64,000 nt of DNA from Lientehia hominis (GTDB taxonomy: Bacteria; Bacillota; Clostridia; Lachnospirales; Lachnospiraceae). The notes below the pieces were generated by a model. It did not search any database. It was not told the DNA's origin and saw only the letters and a list, made by a program, of their open reading frames with translations. The translations under genes were made by a program, and so were the position numbers. The stretch is from the NCBI RefSeq assembly GCF_021044755.1, contig NZ_JAJNOR010000005.1:1-64000 (forward strand). The letters run 5' to 3'. This document shows positions 56,214 through 64,000 of the stretch, piece by piece. The first letter of the stretch is position 1; each line of letters begins with the position of its first letter.

Positions 56214-56588
56214 TTACTTTACTGCAATTGCCTCTACCTCAACCAGCACATCCTTGGGAAGTCTTGCCACCTCAACGCATGCTCTGGCAGGGCACTCTTC
56301 CTTAAAATATTCTGCGTAGACCGCATTCACCTTGCCAAAATCATTCATGTCCTTGATGAATACAGAAGTCTTTACCACATTCTCAGCCGTAGTCCCTGCC
56401 GCCGCCAGAAGATTCACGACATTTTCCATCGCCTGTCTGGCCTGTGCTTCAATACCTTCCGGAATTTCCCCGGTCGCCGGGTTCACCGGAATCTGACCGG
56501 ATGCAAACACAAAACCGTTTGCTTCAACCGCCTGAGAATAGGGTCCGATAGCCGCCGGCGCCTTGTCTGTAGAAATTACTTTTTTCAT
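56214..56588 (-). CDS. ridA: RidA family reactive-intermediate deaminase
   Basis: A 124-residue protein. KKVISTDKAPAAIGPYSQAV, FVFASGQIPVNPATGEIPEG and the end ARACVEVARLPKDVLVEVEA are all RidA signatures, including the conserved Arg of the active site (PARACVE). It hydrolyses 2-aminoacrylate-type imines made by PLP enzymes. It is six bases downstream of cvfB. Confidence 0.95.
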   Translation of the reverse strand: MKKVISTDKAPAAIGPYSQAVEANGFVFASGQIPVNPATGEIPEGIEAQARQAMENVVNLLAAAGTTAENVVKTSVFIKDMNDFGKVNAVYAEYFKEECPARACVEVARLPKDVLVEVEAIAVK

Positions 56589-56594
56589 AATACA

Positions 56595-57434
56595 TTACCT
56601 CCTGATCAATTCTATAGTTTCAGTTTTTATTTGAATCATACCTTCTTTCAGAAGATGGCCCACAGCCCGCTTAAATGCGTTCTTGCTCAGTCCTGTCTCC
56701 AGCTTGATGAGACTCGGGTCCGCTTTATCCGTAAACGGAAGGACACCGCCATAAGCCTCAATCAAGGAAAGAACAGCCTCCGCGTCCACATTAAGCTGTT
56801 TATATGCCTTTTCCCTGACGCTCAATATCAGCTTCCCATCTTCCCGGACTCGCGCCACTCTGGCTTCCACCGTAACTCCGGTCTTCATTTCCCGATTAAC
56901 TTCTCCAGCAGGAATCAGTCCGAAATATCGGTTATCCACCGCCACAAAAGCTCCCAGATCCTGGTTGATCTCATAGAGGACACCTGTCACGGAAGAGTCT
57001 TTTTCGTAGGGTGAATCCGCGCTCAGATAGTCATCTACCTTCATAGTCGCACAAAGTCTCTGGCTCTTATCCACATACAAAGCCACCAGTACTTTTTCCC
57101 CCGGCCTGACCTTCCATTTCTGCTCCTTGTAAGGAAGGAAAAGATCTCTTTCCAACCCCCAGTTCAAAAATGCTCCGATCCGCCCTGCTTCAACGACCTC
57201 CAGGACCTCCAGCTCCCCCAGAGAAAGCAGCGGTTCCCTTACAGTGGCGATTGGCCTGTCCTCTGAATCCTTATAAAGAAAAACTTCTATTTCACTGCCG
57301 ACGGCTGTTCCCTCCGGAACCTGCCGTTTGGGCAGGAGAACCCCCGGCTCACCGGCAATTCCCTCTCCTAAATATACGCCGATCTCTTTCTGCCGAAGCA
57401 CCTTCAACGTCTGTTTCTTTCCCAGCTCTATCAT
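56595..57434 (-). CDS. cvfB: CvfB-like S1 RNA-binding protein
   Basis: A 279-residue protein. An N-terminal S1-like fold (LKVLRQKEIGVYLGEGIAGE), a second (VLEVVEAGRIGAFLNWGLER), a third (VTGVLYEINQDLGAFVAVDN) and a winged helix at the end (YGGVLPFTDKADPSLIKLET). This is the four-domain layout of CvfB, a regulator that binds RNA. The operon with ridA and the thioesterase is compact. Confidence 0.88.
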   Translation of the reverse strand: MIELGKKQTLKVLRQKEIGVYLGEGIAGEPGVLLPKRQVPEGTAVGSEIEVFLYKDSEDRPIATVREPLLSLGELEVLEVVEAGRIGAFLNWGLERDLFLPYKEQKWKVRPGEKVLVALYVDKSQRLCATMKVDDYLSADSPYEKDSSVTGVLYEINQDLGAFVAVDNRYFGLIPAGEVNREMKTGVTVEARVARVREDGKLILSVREKAYKQLNVDAEAVLSLIEAYGGVLPFTDKADPSLIKLETGLSKNAFKRAVGHLLKEGMIQIKTETIELIRR

Positions 57435-57454
57435 ATTTTTCGTCCTTCCGTCTT

Positions 57455-58168
57455 TTATCCTTTTCTGGAGACCGCCTGAACTACGGCATAAATCTGTCCC
57501 TCAGATCCCTTCAGCACTACTGTGGCAGAATCAGTTTCCCCTCCGGCCATAGGTATGATCGTATCGCCGTATACCGCCGCTTTCTTATATTCCACCCGCA
57601 GCTTCCTGATATCATTATCACCTGGAAGCCATTCCTCTGCCATCTGAATATACTGTCCGTTGTTCACATGCCCATTGGTATCGATTTGATATCTTCTGAC
57701 GGGAAATGATGGAAATTCTGCCAGATTATCCGGAATCTTTATCTTACGTCCGTCCGCCTCCATATCCAGCGGCTTTTCTGCCTGATAAATATCCGAAAGC
57801 GTCTTATCCACTCTTTCAGGACGCCCGGTTTCCAGATTCATGTAGATCCATATGGAATTCGCTTTCACCATATAAGCGCCGGCAGCATCCAAGATCACAA
57901 AATTCCGATAGCCGTACATCGCCTTGAATCCGCTGGCCCAGGTCCCGACTTTTACCGTTTCACCGAGCTCCGGCCTCCTAAAGAGCTCCACCTGCCAGGC
58001 TGAGAGCAGCCACGCCCTGCCCCTCTCCTGCAGTGCACGGACTCCTACTCCCAGCATCTCTGACTGGAAGATACTGCAGTCCTGCATATAATGGATGACA
58101 GAGCACAGGCTCAGCCTGCCGTCTGCTCCCACTTCACTATATCTCACCTTACTGTCAAACGAATACAT
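57455..58168 (-). CDS. Acyl-ACP thioesterase
   Basis: A 237-residue protein with two hot-dog domains. VRYSEVGADGRLSLCSVIHY and MQDCSIFQSEMLGVGVRALQ start the first. SVWDINGHVNN-like core (YQIDTNGHVNNGQYIQMAEE) with the catalytic Asn/His is in the second. It releases fatty acids from ACP. It is 20 bases upstream of cvfB in the same direction. Confidence 0.88.
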   Translation of the reverse strand: MYSFDSKVRYSEVGADGRLSLCSVIHYMQDCSIFQSEMLGVGVRALQERGRAWLLSAWQVELFRRPELGETVKVGTWASGFKAMYGYRNFVILDAAGAYMVKANSIWIYMNLETGRPERVDKTLSDIYQAEKPLDMEADGRKIKIPDNLAEFPSFPVRRYQIDTNGHVNNGQYIQMAEEWLPGDNDIRKLRVEYKKAAVYGDTIIPMAGGETDSATVVLKGSEGQIYAVVQAVSRKG

Positions 58169-58323
58169 AACTCCTCCATATCTCAGGACATTATATCATA
58201 TTTATTTCCAAATTGCTCTTGTTTTTTTTGGTTTTGTGATATACTGGACAAGGCAGCGCGTTCTCCGCTCCACAGATGGAGCAGGCCGCCTGCCGCACTC
58301 AATATGACTACATGGAGGATTTT

Positions 58324-59100
58324 ATGATTCGACTCATCGCAAGCGATATGGACGGTACGATTCTTAAAAACGGCGCTCAGACTCTGCCGCCCCGCATACT
58401 TCCGATCATTGAGAGGCTCAGAGAAAAAGGAATTGGTTTTGTCGCCGCCAGCGGACGCCAGTACGGCAATTTGAAAAGACTTATGGGACCGGCAGCCGAT
58501 TCCGTAGACTATATATGTGAAAACGGCGCGTTCGCGGTCCACAGCGGAAAAATTATATATAAAGCCACTATGGAGCGAGATCTCGGACAGGAGCTGATGC
58601 GGGACATCTGGTCCAGGGACGGCTGTGAAATTCAGCTTTCAGGGGTCAGGACCGCTTATATCCAGGCTAAGGATCCTTCCTATACCTGGCATCTTAAAAA
58701 CGTTCTGAAAAATGACGTGACTGAGGTCAGGGATATATTTAAGACAGAAGAAGATTATATCAAGATATCGGCGTATGTCCACGGAGACAAGACAGAAGAG
58801 CGCCTCAGGGAATTCAAAGAGCGGTGGAAGGGAGTCTTTACCCTCGCCTCAACCTGCGACCATTGGATCGATTTCATCCCCGACGGCATCAACAAAGGCC
58901 ACGCCATGCGCGCCCTCATGGAAACAGTAAATATCTCCCGGGAACAAATCATGGCCTTCGGCGATAATTATAATGATCTGGAGCTCCTTGCATGTGCGGA
59001 GGAAAGCTATGCCGTCTCTGACGGAAAGCCTGAGGTCATCGCTGCCTGCCGCCATATCTGTGACTCTGTAGAAGATGTATTGGAGACTCTTCTCCACTAA
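58324..59100 (+). CDS. Cof-type HAD-superfamily phosphatase, copy 2
   Basis: A 258-residue protein from the ATG at 58324 (GGAGG upstream; an earlier start has no site). IRLIASDMDGTILKNGAQTL is motif I, VAASGRQYGNLKRLMGPAAD motif II, and FGDNYNDLELLACAEESYAV motif IV, with a C2B cap in between. It is a sibling of the phosphatase at 52709 but not closely related by eye. Its stop overlaps by four bases the end of a leftward remnant. Confidence 0.9.
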   Translation: MIRLIASDMDGTILKNGAQTLPPRILPIIERLREKGIGFVAASGRQYGNLKRLMGPAADSVDYICENGAFAVHSGKIIYKATMERDLGQELMRDIWSRDGCEIQLSGVRTAYIQAKDPSYTWHLKNVLKNDVTEVRDIFKTEEDYIKISAYVHGDKTEERLREFKERWKGVFTLASTCDHWIDFIPDGINKGHAMRALMETVNISREQIMAFGDNYNDLELLACAEESYAVSDGKPEVIAACRHICDSVEDVLETLLH

Positions 59101-59456
59101 TCCTGCTGCTCTTTGAAATATGCCGCGACAGGACTTATGAATCTCCGGTCAGATATATCATAAGAACACCCTATCATATGCGCCATTTCTTCCTCCTCCG
59201 GACTTTTATTCTTTTTCTTCGCCACCATGGAAGAAAACATTTTCATCATCATCCTGGAGGAGGTCCCCATTCTCTCATAGCGGAGTCCGCCCTGCAGATA
59301 AAACACTTTTACCTGCTCCTCTTCAGAAAAAATCCCTTTTAAAGAAGTTTCAATCTCCGGATTTCCCATGGGACTGGCCCCCACAACGAAAACGGCCTTC
59401 TTCTTTCCCTTAAAAGCCGGAAGACTCTTTCGGAACCATTTTATCTTCTTAATCAT
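59097..59456 (-). pseudogene. C-terminal fragment of a flavodoxin-domain protein
   Basis: A 119-residue frame that starts in the middle of the family: KIKWFRKSLPAFKGKKKAVF and VVGASPMGNPEIETSLKGIF are the second half of flavodoxin_5 proteins. The N-terminal FMN-binding loop, which needs about 60 more residues, is absent, and a stop (TAA) lies a few codons upstream in frame. I see no remnant of the missing half in the other frames upstream. A truncated leftover is likelier than a working gene. Confidence 0.65.
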
Positions 59457-59586
59457 ACCTTTGAATACCTTTTAAACAAACTTATCTTTGCAAATCAGAG
59501 GAGGCAGGAGGAAGTCCGCTTCCATCCAGGCGGGTCGCTGGCAGCCGTAACCAGCATCTTTGCGGCCTTCAGTCGGTCTTTTCCAA

Positions 59587-59620
59587 CTGACATGGATAAA
59601 TCGATATTTTTCCATGTCAG
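59587..59620. repeat. Inverted repeat in the decayed region
   Basis: CTGACATGGA (59587-59596) and TCCATGTCAG (59611-59620) are perfect complements around an AT-rich 14-base loop. No T run follows. The surrounding 59457-60149 holds G/C-rich frames that look like shadows and no gene I can support. Confidence 0.55.
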
Positions 59621-60149
59621 ATTCCAACAAAAATCTGCATGATATGCGATTTTTGCCTCCCTTCGGCCGGGAAGATCCTGCCAACGCCTTTGCAGCGCTC
59701 CCCTTACGATGGAATCGGATCATTCCTCCTGCTCCTCTTTCCGCACCGAAATAACCTCCAGTTTGCTTTGAAAGCCATTGGGGCGGCCACGGAGGCCCGC
59801 CGCCGTAAGGCATGCTGGCCCTGCGGATATCCGATTCTTTTCTGGAATCAGGATTATGGCTCATGTCTGAAACGGTGCGGCAGACAGAAAACCGGCAGAA
59901 TGATTTCGGGCCGGCCTAAAGGTGAGCGCCGCAGGGCAGCGGCCGGAGTTCTCCAGGCGGAGGAAGGCAGAAACGGAAATACCGATTCCGTTTCTGAGCG
60001 AACAGGAGACGGGAAATCATAAAGATTTCCTGTCGACATGTGAGCGGTACTGCCAAAGCGGAGATAAAGCGGCCCCTGCATCGCCAGCGAACCGAAGTCG
60101 TGACGGTCCGGAACTTCTGCCGGTGCTGAACCGGAACTTGATCGGAGCT

Positions 60150-60260
60150 GATTATAAATGATTCCAAAAAGTATCTTGTATCATAACAAAGAGTACTCTC
60201 TTTTATCCCCACTGCCCCTGCAATGTCTCTCACGGACACCGCATCATATCCTTTTCTTTC
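60150..60260 (-). pseudogene. TetR-family N-terminal remnant
   Basis: Directly after the stop of the CAT-like gene and in the same frame comes ERKGYDAVSVRDIAGAVGIK, then ESTL: the helix-turn-helix of a TetR regulator without its first residues. The expected continuation (YYHF...) is lost after about 25 codons. It is not translated by any visible start. Confidence 0.6.
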
Positions 60261-60908
60261 TCAGTATGAGTGATTTTTTCCGTATCGATTTAAGTAATCC
60301 TGCAGCGTCTCGGCAAGCTTTCCGATATGCAGCCCATCTACAAAGGAATGGTGGACCTGAATAGAAAACGGAAGAAATATCTTTCCGTCCCTTTCAAAAT
60401 ACTTGCCCCAATCGAACAACGGAGTGGCATTATCCTTTTTACCGGATTCTGTATGTGAAATATGGGTATAAGATACCCAGGGCATAGCAGAAAACTGAAA
60501 AACGTTATTTCCCGGAGGCCCTGTAAAATATTCCTTTTGATTCTTAACCGCCTCGCCCGCTGCTTTCACATACTCTTCCATAGTGTCCATAAGCTTTACC
60601 TCGACCACCTTGAAAAGCTCTGTCGCCCGGTCCAGATACGTAAAGGACGTATCGATCCTGTCATACAGCGCCACTTGTCCGTTCACAAAGCGATAGCGGA
60701 ACTCTTCAATCTCGTTCGCACACCTCGCCACCGCATATGTCATGGCAAAGGTAAAAGAATATCCCTGTTTTTTTATTTTCTCAAGAAAATTCGTGATATC
60801 CAGTTCCAGACTCACACAGTACTGCGGCACCATATGATTCCGAAACACTTCACAATGTACGGCCCGTTTCCATGTCTTATAATCCACAATCCTATATCCG
60901 TCAGTCAT
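60261..60908 (-). CDS. Chloramphenicol acetyltransferase-like (CatA family) protein
   Basis: A 215-residue protein. YKTWKRAVHCEVFRNHMVPQ is the family start, FTFAMTYAVARCANEIEEFR the middle, and IQVHHSFVDGLHIGKLAETL carries the catalytic HHxxxDG. It starts in ATGA overlap with the small frame upstream and has AGGAGGAG. CatA relatives of this kind are often chromosomal acetyltransferases without proven chloramphenicol activity, so resistance should not be assumed. Confidence 0.82.
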   Translation of the reverse strand: MTDGYRIVDYKTWKRAVHCEVFRNHMVPQYCVSLELDITNFLEKIKKQGYSFTFAMTYAVARCANEIEEFRYRFVNGQVALYDRIDTSFTYLDRATELFKVVEVKLMDTMEEYVKAAGEAVKNQKEYFTGPPGNNVFQFSAMPWVSYTHISHTESGKKDNATPLFDWGKYFERDGKIFLPFSIQVHHSFVDGLHIGKLAETLQDYLNRYGKNHSY

Positions 60909-61115
60909 CCGCTCCTCCTCTGTCCGGGCTCATTTTCCTTCAGGAAAAACCGCAGGCACATAACCGCTGCCGCCGTCCGGTATTTCTTCTCATCTTCCAA
61001 CTGATCCATACGTCTGGACAGTATCTTCTCAATGTCCCTTTTCTCTACTCCAGCCATCTCCGCAATAATATCTTTATATATACTCTGACAGGGTATTCAC
61101 ACTGAACTCCTCCAT
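60905..61115 (-). pseudogene. Small gene with a TA-run frameshift
   Basis: MEEFSVNTLSEYI stops at TAA in TATATATAA. Continuing in another frame gives YKDIIAEMAGVEKRDIEKIL, SRRMDQLEDEKKYRTAAAVM down to a TGA that overlaps the CAT-like start. Two more bases in the TA run would join both parts into about 70 residues. An intact internal frame of 50 codons from 61057 exists. It could be decay or a site of length variation. Confidence 0.45.
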
Positions 61116-61122
61116 TCCTGTC

Positions 61123-61851
61123 TTATCCCTTCTTCTCTGATGTCACCACTATCCTGTTCACCAATGTGCGGATATGAATCTTCACCGTGTCCAGAAATTC
61201 TATATTCTCGTATGCTCTGTCAAACAGCAGCGGAAGCTCCGTGCATCCCAGGATCACGGCTTCTATTCCCTCTTCTTCTGTCATTCTTCTGATAATATCC
61301 ATAAAATGCCGCCGTGTTTCATCTCTGACGATTCCTGCTTCCAGCTCCTCCGATATCTTCCGGCTTACATATTCTCTTTCCTGCTCATCGGGCACTGTGA
61401 TCTCTATCTGTTTTTCCAGGAACGGCTTCTGGAAGAATGTCCCTTCCATGGTGAACTTAGTACCCAGAAGACCAATCTTTGTCAGTTTCCGGCAATCTGC
61501 TTCCTCGCAAACCGCCTCCACGATACTGACAAGCGGTATCGGAGAGCGCTTTTTTAATTCATCAAAAACAACATGTGCCGTGTTGGCAGACAACGCGGCG
61601 AAATCGGCGCCGCCGGCCGCCAGATTTTCAATTGCCCCGAGCAGATAACCTGTCAGTTCTTCGTACTCTTTTCTTTCACAGTACTTCAAAACTTCAAATA
61701 CATTCACGCTTTCTATGAGCAGTTCCGGATACGTCTTCCTCCCGGTTCTTTTTTGAGTTTCATAGACGATACCGTGATAATAAAGAATCGTGGACTCCGG
61801 TCCCATTCCGCCCACCAGGCCCAGTTTTCTAAGCTTCCTCTCCTCTGCCAT
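61123..61851 (-). CDS. Aspartate/glutamate racemase family protein
   Basis: A 242-residue protein from the ATG at 61851; starts at 61893 or 61920 are possible but overlap the previous gene. LGLVGGMGPESTILYYHGIV is the family start, ALSANTAHVVFDEL the first half site, and VILGCTELPLLF the second. The first catalytic cysteine (usually CNTAH) is alanine here (ANTAH), while the second is present. Such one-cysteine members may have altered activity. Confidence 0.8.
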   Translation of the reverse strand: MAEERKLRKLGLVGGMGPESTILYYHGIVYETQKRTGRKTYPELLIESVNVFEVLKYCERKEYEELTGYLLGAIENLAAGGADFAALSANTAHVVFDELKKRSPIPLVSIVEAVCEEADCRKLTKIGLLGTKFTMEGTFFQKPFLEKQIEITVPDEQEREYVSRKISEELEAGIVRDETRRHFMDIIRRMTEEEGIEAVILGCTELPLLFDRAYENIEFLDTVKIHIRTLVNRIVVTSEKKG

Positions 61852-61895
61852 TCCGCACTCTCTTTCCGGCTTATGCCCCCCCAAACCGTACATTC

Positions 61896-62153
61896 TTACT
61901 TTTCTGCCCACTGTCTGCACTTCAAAAGCCTCGGTTCCGGATCATAGCCCTGTTCCTTTCCCATGGAAGACACCGCCTCGCAGGGAAAATCTGTACATTC
62001 CCCGCAGTGGTTAAGCCCTTTCGCCTCACAGCAGGATTTCACTTCACAGTTTCCTCCCCAAAAAGGTATTTCCATATTCAGGCATCCTTTACAGTTCACA
62101 TTACCTCTTCCCTCACAGGAATCACAGCAGATTCCGCATCTTGACTCATACAT
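61896..62153 (-). CDS. DUF3795 cysteine-rich protein
   Basis: An 85-residue protein from the ATG at 62153 (AAGGGAGA upstream). RCGICCDSCEGRGNVNCKGC, then NCEVKSCCEAKGLNHCGECT and DFPCEAV: ten or more cysteines in the DUF3795 pattern, probably binding zinc or an iron-sulfur cluster. The function is unknown. Confidence 0.85.
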   Translation of the reverse strand: MYESRCGICCDSCEGRGNVNCKGCLNMEIPFWGGNCEVKSCCEAKGLNHCGECTDFPCEAVSSMGKEQGYDPEPRLLKCRQWAEK

Positions 62154-62370
62154 ACCGTATCTCCCTTCTGTCATTTGAGCTAAACTTCCCGCCAGTCAGT
62201 TCCCGCCTGGCTGTTATTCACATTATACGATTAATCAAATCAATTACCAACTATTTTCCGTGCTCCAAACATGCTATGGCTTTTATCATAAAAAGTATTG
62301 CTATAGAAGAACGGAGTGGGCAGCCTGCATGGAACGCTTTTATTACATAGGATGTTTTTTCCTGTAAAAT

Positions 62371-62398
62371 AAAAAACCGCACTGATTTCTCAGTGCGG
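62371..62398 (-). terminator. Terminator after tRNA-Gln
   Basis: On the minus strand CCGCACTGA / TCAGTGCGG with a GAAA loop, then six T. It lies ten bases past the tRNA 3' end. Confidence 0.9.
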
Positions 62399-62407
62399 CT
62401 GCTCTTC

Positions 62408-62479
62408 CTGGGCTGCAAGGATTCGAACCTTGAAATGCTGGAGTCAGAGTCCAGTGCCTTACCATTTGGCGACAACCCA
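62408..62479 (-). tRNA. tRNA-Gln (anticodon CTG)
   Basis: A 72-base cloverleaf. The acceptor stem TGGGTTG / CAGCCCA pairs with one G-U; the anticodon stem CTGGA / TCCAG holds the loop CTCTGAC, anticodon CTG. The T-loop is GGTTCGAATCC and the discriminator base is G. The U-A first pair is typical of tRNA-Gln. CCA is not encoded. Confidence 0.95.
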
Positions 62480-62555
62480 ACGCGCTGCAATCTCTGCAAC
62501 GAAATGTATTATAACCTAAAGTTTTGGATTTGACAAGCCCTATTTGTAAATTTTT

Positions 62556-63734
62556 TTAATTTTCCGCGATATAGCTTTTATCCACTGTAATGACACAGTG
62601 AAAACGCCCGTCCAAAAGCCGCAGCTTCTCCTCCAGATGCGCTGTGACCTCTTCTATTTCCTTCTCCTTCATCTCGTATGGAACTACAATGTCAAAAATC
62701 AGATTAACCTGCTTCCTCCCGTCCACCATGCGGAAATCGTGGAGCGTGATTCGTCCGTCCAGCTCATCCAGACATTCCAGCACCATCCGGCGCCGTTCCT
62801 CTACCAGAGGATCATTTGTCTCAATGGGATCCATATGGATGACCAGAAAAATACCCAGCTGCTCTTTGGCCTCCCGCTCGATCTGATCGATGATTTCATG
62901 GATATCCTCCATGTTCCCGTGGCTGTCCACCTCCGCATGGATGGATGCCATACTGGTAGAAGGTCCATAATTATGGACTATCAGATCATGGGTTCCCCAA
63001 ATGCCGTCATAGCCTTCCACAAAGGTCTTAATCTTCCGGTAGACATATGGATCAATGGCTTCACCAATCAGCGGCTTCAGGGTGTCTTTGGCGATATTGA
63101 TTCCCGCAACGATGACTACCACTGACACAGCCATACCAATAAATCCATCTATGTTCCATCCGAAGGCCCCATAAAGCGCCACGGAAAGGATTGTCGCCGC
63201 GGTTACCAGCACATCGCCCAGAGAATCCGCCGCGGTCGCTTCCATCACTTTGGAACCAATCCGCTTCCCCAGTTTTCTATTGAAAAAGGACAGCCAGAGC
63301 TTCATTCCGATGGACAGAACCAGAATGATCAGCGAGACCATATTGAAGCTGAGCGCCTCCGGACTTCTCACCTTTGTGAAGGAAGTCTTCATAAACGTCC
63401 ACCCCACTTCAATTACCAGAAAAGAAACGATCAGCGCCGAAATGTATTCAATTCTGCCGTGTCCGAAAGGATGGTCTTTGTCTGCCGGCCGTCCGGCCAT
63501 TTTCACGCCGATAAAGCTTATAATAGAAGAAGCGGCATCGGAAAGGTTATTAAAAGCATCGGACATTACTGAAATACTGTTCAGAAAAATGCCGATTATC
63601 AGTTTTGCTAAAAACAAAAACAGATTGCACCCTATCCCAACGATACTGGACAATATCCCATAGGAAGTTCGGACGCTGGCCCTTTGAGTCTGATTATAAT
63701 CCTTTACAAATCTGCGTACCAGAAAGTCTGTCAT
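62556..63734 (-). CDS. Cation diffusion facilitator (CDF) metal efflux transporter
   Basis: A 392-residue protein from the ATG at 63734 (GGAGG nine bases upstream). SVMSDAFNNLSDAASSIISF and HPFGHGRIEYISALIVSFLV carry the first metal-site residues (Asp; His and Asp-like positions), and six membrane segments end near 225. The cytoplasmic domain (HNYGPSTSMASIHAEVDSHG) has the usual HAEVD fold. It exports divalent metals such as zinc or manganese in exchange for protons. Confidence 0.92.
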   Translation of the reverse strand: MTDFLVRRFVKDYNQTQRASVRTSYGILSSIVGIGCNLFLFLAKLIIGIFLNSISVMSDAFNNLSDAASSIISFIGVKMAGRPADKDHPFGHGRIEYISALIVSFLVIEVGWTFMKTSFTKVRSPEALSFNMVSLIILVLSIGMKLWLSFFNRKLGKRIGSKVMEATAADSLGDVLVTAATILSVALYGAFGWNIDGFIGMAVSVVVIVAGINIAKDTLKPLIGEAIDPYVYRKIKTFVEGYDGIWGTHDLIVHNYGPSTSMASIHAEVDSHGNMEDIHEIIDQIEREAKEQLGIFLVIHMDPIETNDPLVEERRRMVLECLDELDGRITLHDFRMVDGRKQVNLIFDIVVPYEMKEKEIEEVTAHLEEKLRLLDGRFHCVITVDKSYIAEN

Positions 63735-63752
63735 GAAATCCATTCCTCCAAA

Positions 63753-64000
63753 TCAGTATCTCACTTCCATGAGAGTGAGTCCTTTCGCCGGAGCCATTTG
63801 TCCTGCCCGGCTCCGTTCAAGCGCTTCCAGTATCCCGGTCATTTCCTCCGGCTCACGCTCCCCGATTCCACATTCAAACAAAGTTCCTGTCAGTATCCGG
63901 ACCATATTCTGAAGAAATCCTTCTCCTTCAAAGGTCAAGCGAAGCTCTCTGCCCCCGCCTGACTCCTCAATGGAGATTCTCTCCAGGTTCCGCACCGTAG
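63753..64000 (-). CDS. truA: tRNA pseudouridine synthase TruA, 3' part (gene continues past the window)
   Basis: The last 82 codons are in the window. FEGEGFLQNMVRILTGTLFE and APAKGLTLMEVRY are the C-terminal TruA signatures. The enzyme makes pseudouridine at positions 38-40 of tRNAs. The start and the catalytic Asp lie beyond base 64000. It is followed by the CDF gene. Confidence 0.88.
   Translation of the reverse strand, partial: TVRNLERISIEESGGGRELRLTFEGEGFLQNMVRILTGTLFECGIGEREPEEMTGILEALERSRAGQMAPAKGLTLMEVRY

Noticed and set aside
59472..60239. G/C-rich open frames on both strands in the decayed region
   Set aside because: No ribosome sites and no family patterns beyond the TetR remnant; composition resembles shadow frames.
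60261..60908. Acquired chloramphenicol resistance gene
   Set aside because: The CAT motif is present, but no mobile element flanks it and chromosomal CAT-like proteins often lack the activity; resistance is not claimed.

Overview
The window looks like the chromosome of a low-to-mid GC Gram-positive anaerobe of the Clostridia, most likely a Lachnospiraceae-type gut bacterium (inference). The reasons are strong AGGAGG ribosome sites throughout, an [FeFe] hydrogenase with a GltD-like flavoprotein partner, DUF1836, DUF3795, CvfB, YerC and ProXp-type proteins, and a siphophage of a kind common in that family.

Bases 1 to about 30.5 kb are most of an integrated temperate siphophage. Its left end lies outside the window; its right end is at the tyrosine integrase (29259-30464, + strand), next to the 3' end of a chromosomal rlmD-like gene. 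Nearly all lytic genes read leftward. From right to left these are: a lysogeny and accessory block (integrase, lipoprotein, GIY-YIG/T5orf172 protein, regulators); three stacked repressor-operator switches (24.3-26.3 kb); an early block (annealing protein, HNH nuclease, Hjc-like resolvase, replication protein with iterons, methyltransferase); a late regulator; terminase, portal, a MuF head protein with a metallopeptidase-like C-terminus and a possible immunity partner, scaffold, capsid, head-tail and tail genes; a tape measure; and a moron island at 30-3021 (lipoprotein, membrane protein, type I toxin-antitoxin locus, RHH regulator, ORF6N antirepressor). Distal tail and lysis genes are not seen and presumably lie further left.

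Bases 30.5-64 kb are ordinary chromosome, mostly on the minus strand: RNA modification (two RlmD-like enzymes, RlmI), a radical SAM protein, a cytidylate-kinase-like protein, a MATE exporter behind a leader peptide and attenuator, a hydrogenase operon behind what reads as a ZTP riboswitch, an esterase, a GGDEF protein, PcrA, an SPFH plus PspA envelope pair, a PHP phosphoesterase, two Cof-type HAD phosphatases, MutY, a ProXp-like editing protein, RidA, CvfB, an acyl-ACP thioesterase, a CAT-like acyltransferase, an amino acid racemase, tRNA-Gln, a CDF metal transporter and the 3' part of truA. A decayed stretch (59.1-61.1 kb) holds gene remnants.

The most unusual items are the three-tier repressor relay, in which each leftward operon ends in an XRE gene that overlaps the next repressor tail to tail; the MuF toxin-immunity candidate; the ZTP-type leader on a hydrogenase operon; a complete type I toxin-antitoxin locus; and a moron promoter placed inside the loop of a hairpin that would hide its gene's ribosome site in read-through transcripts. 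All product names rest on reading motifs by eye; no database search was run.
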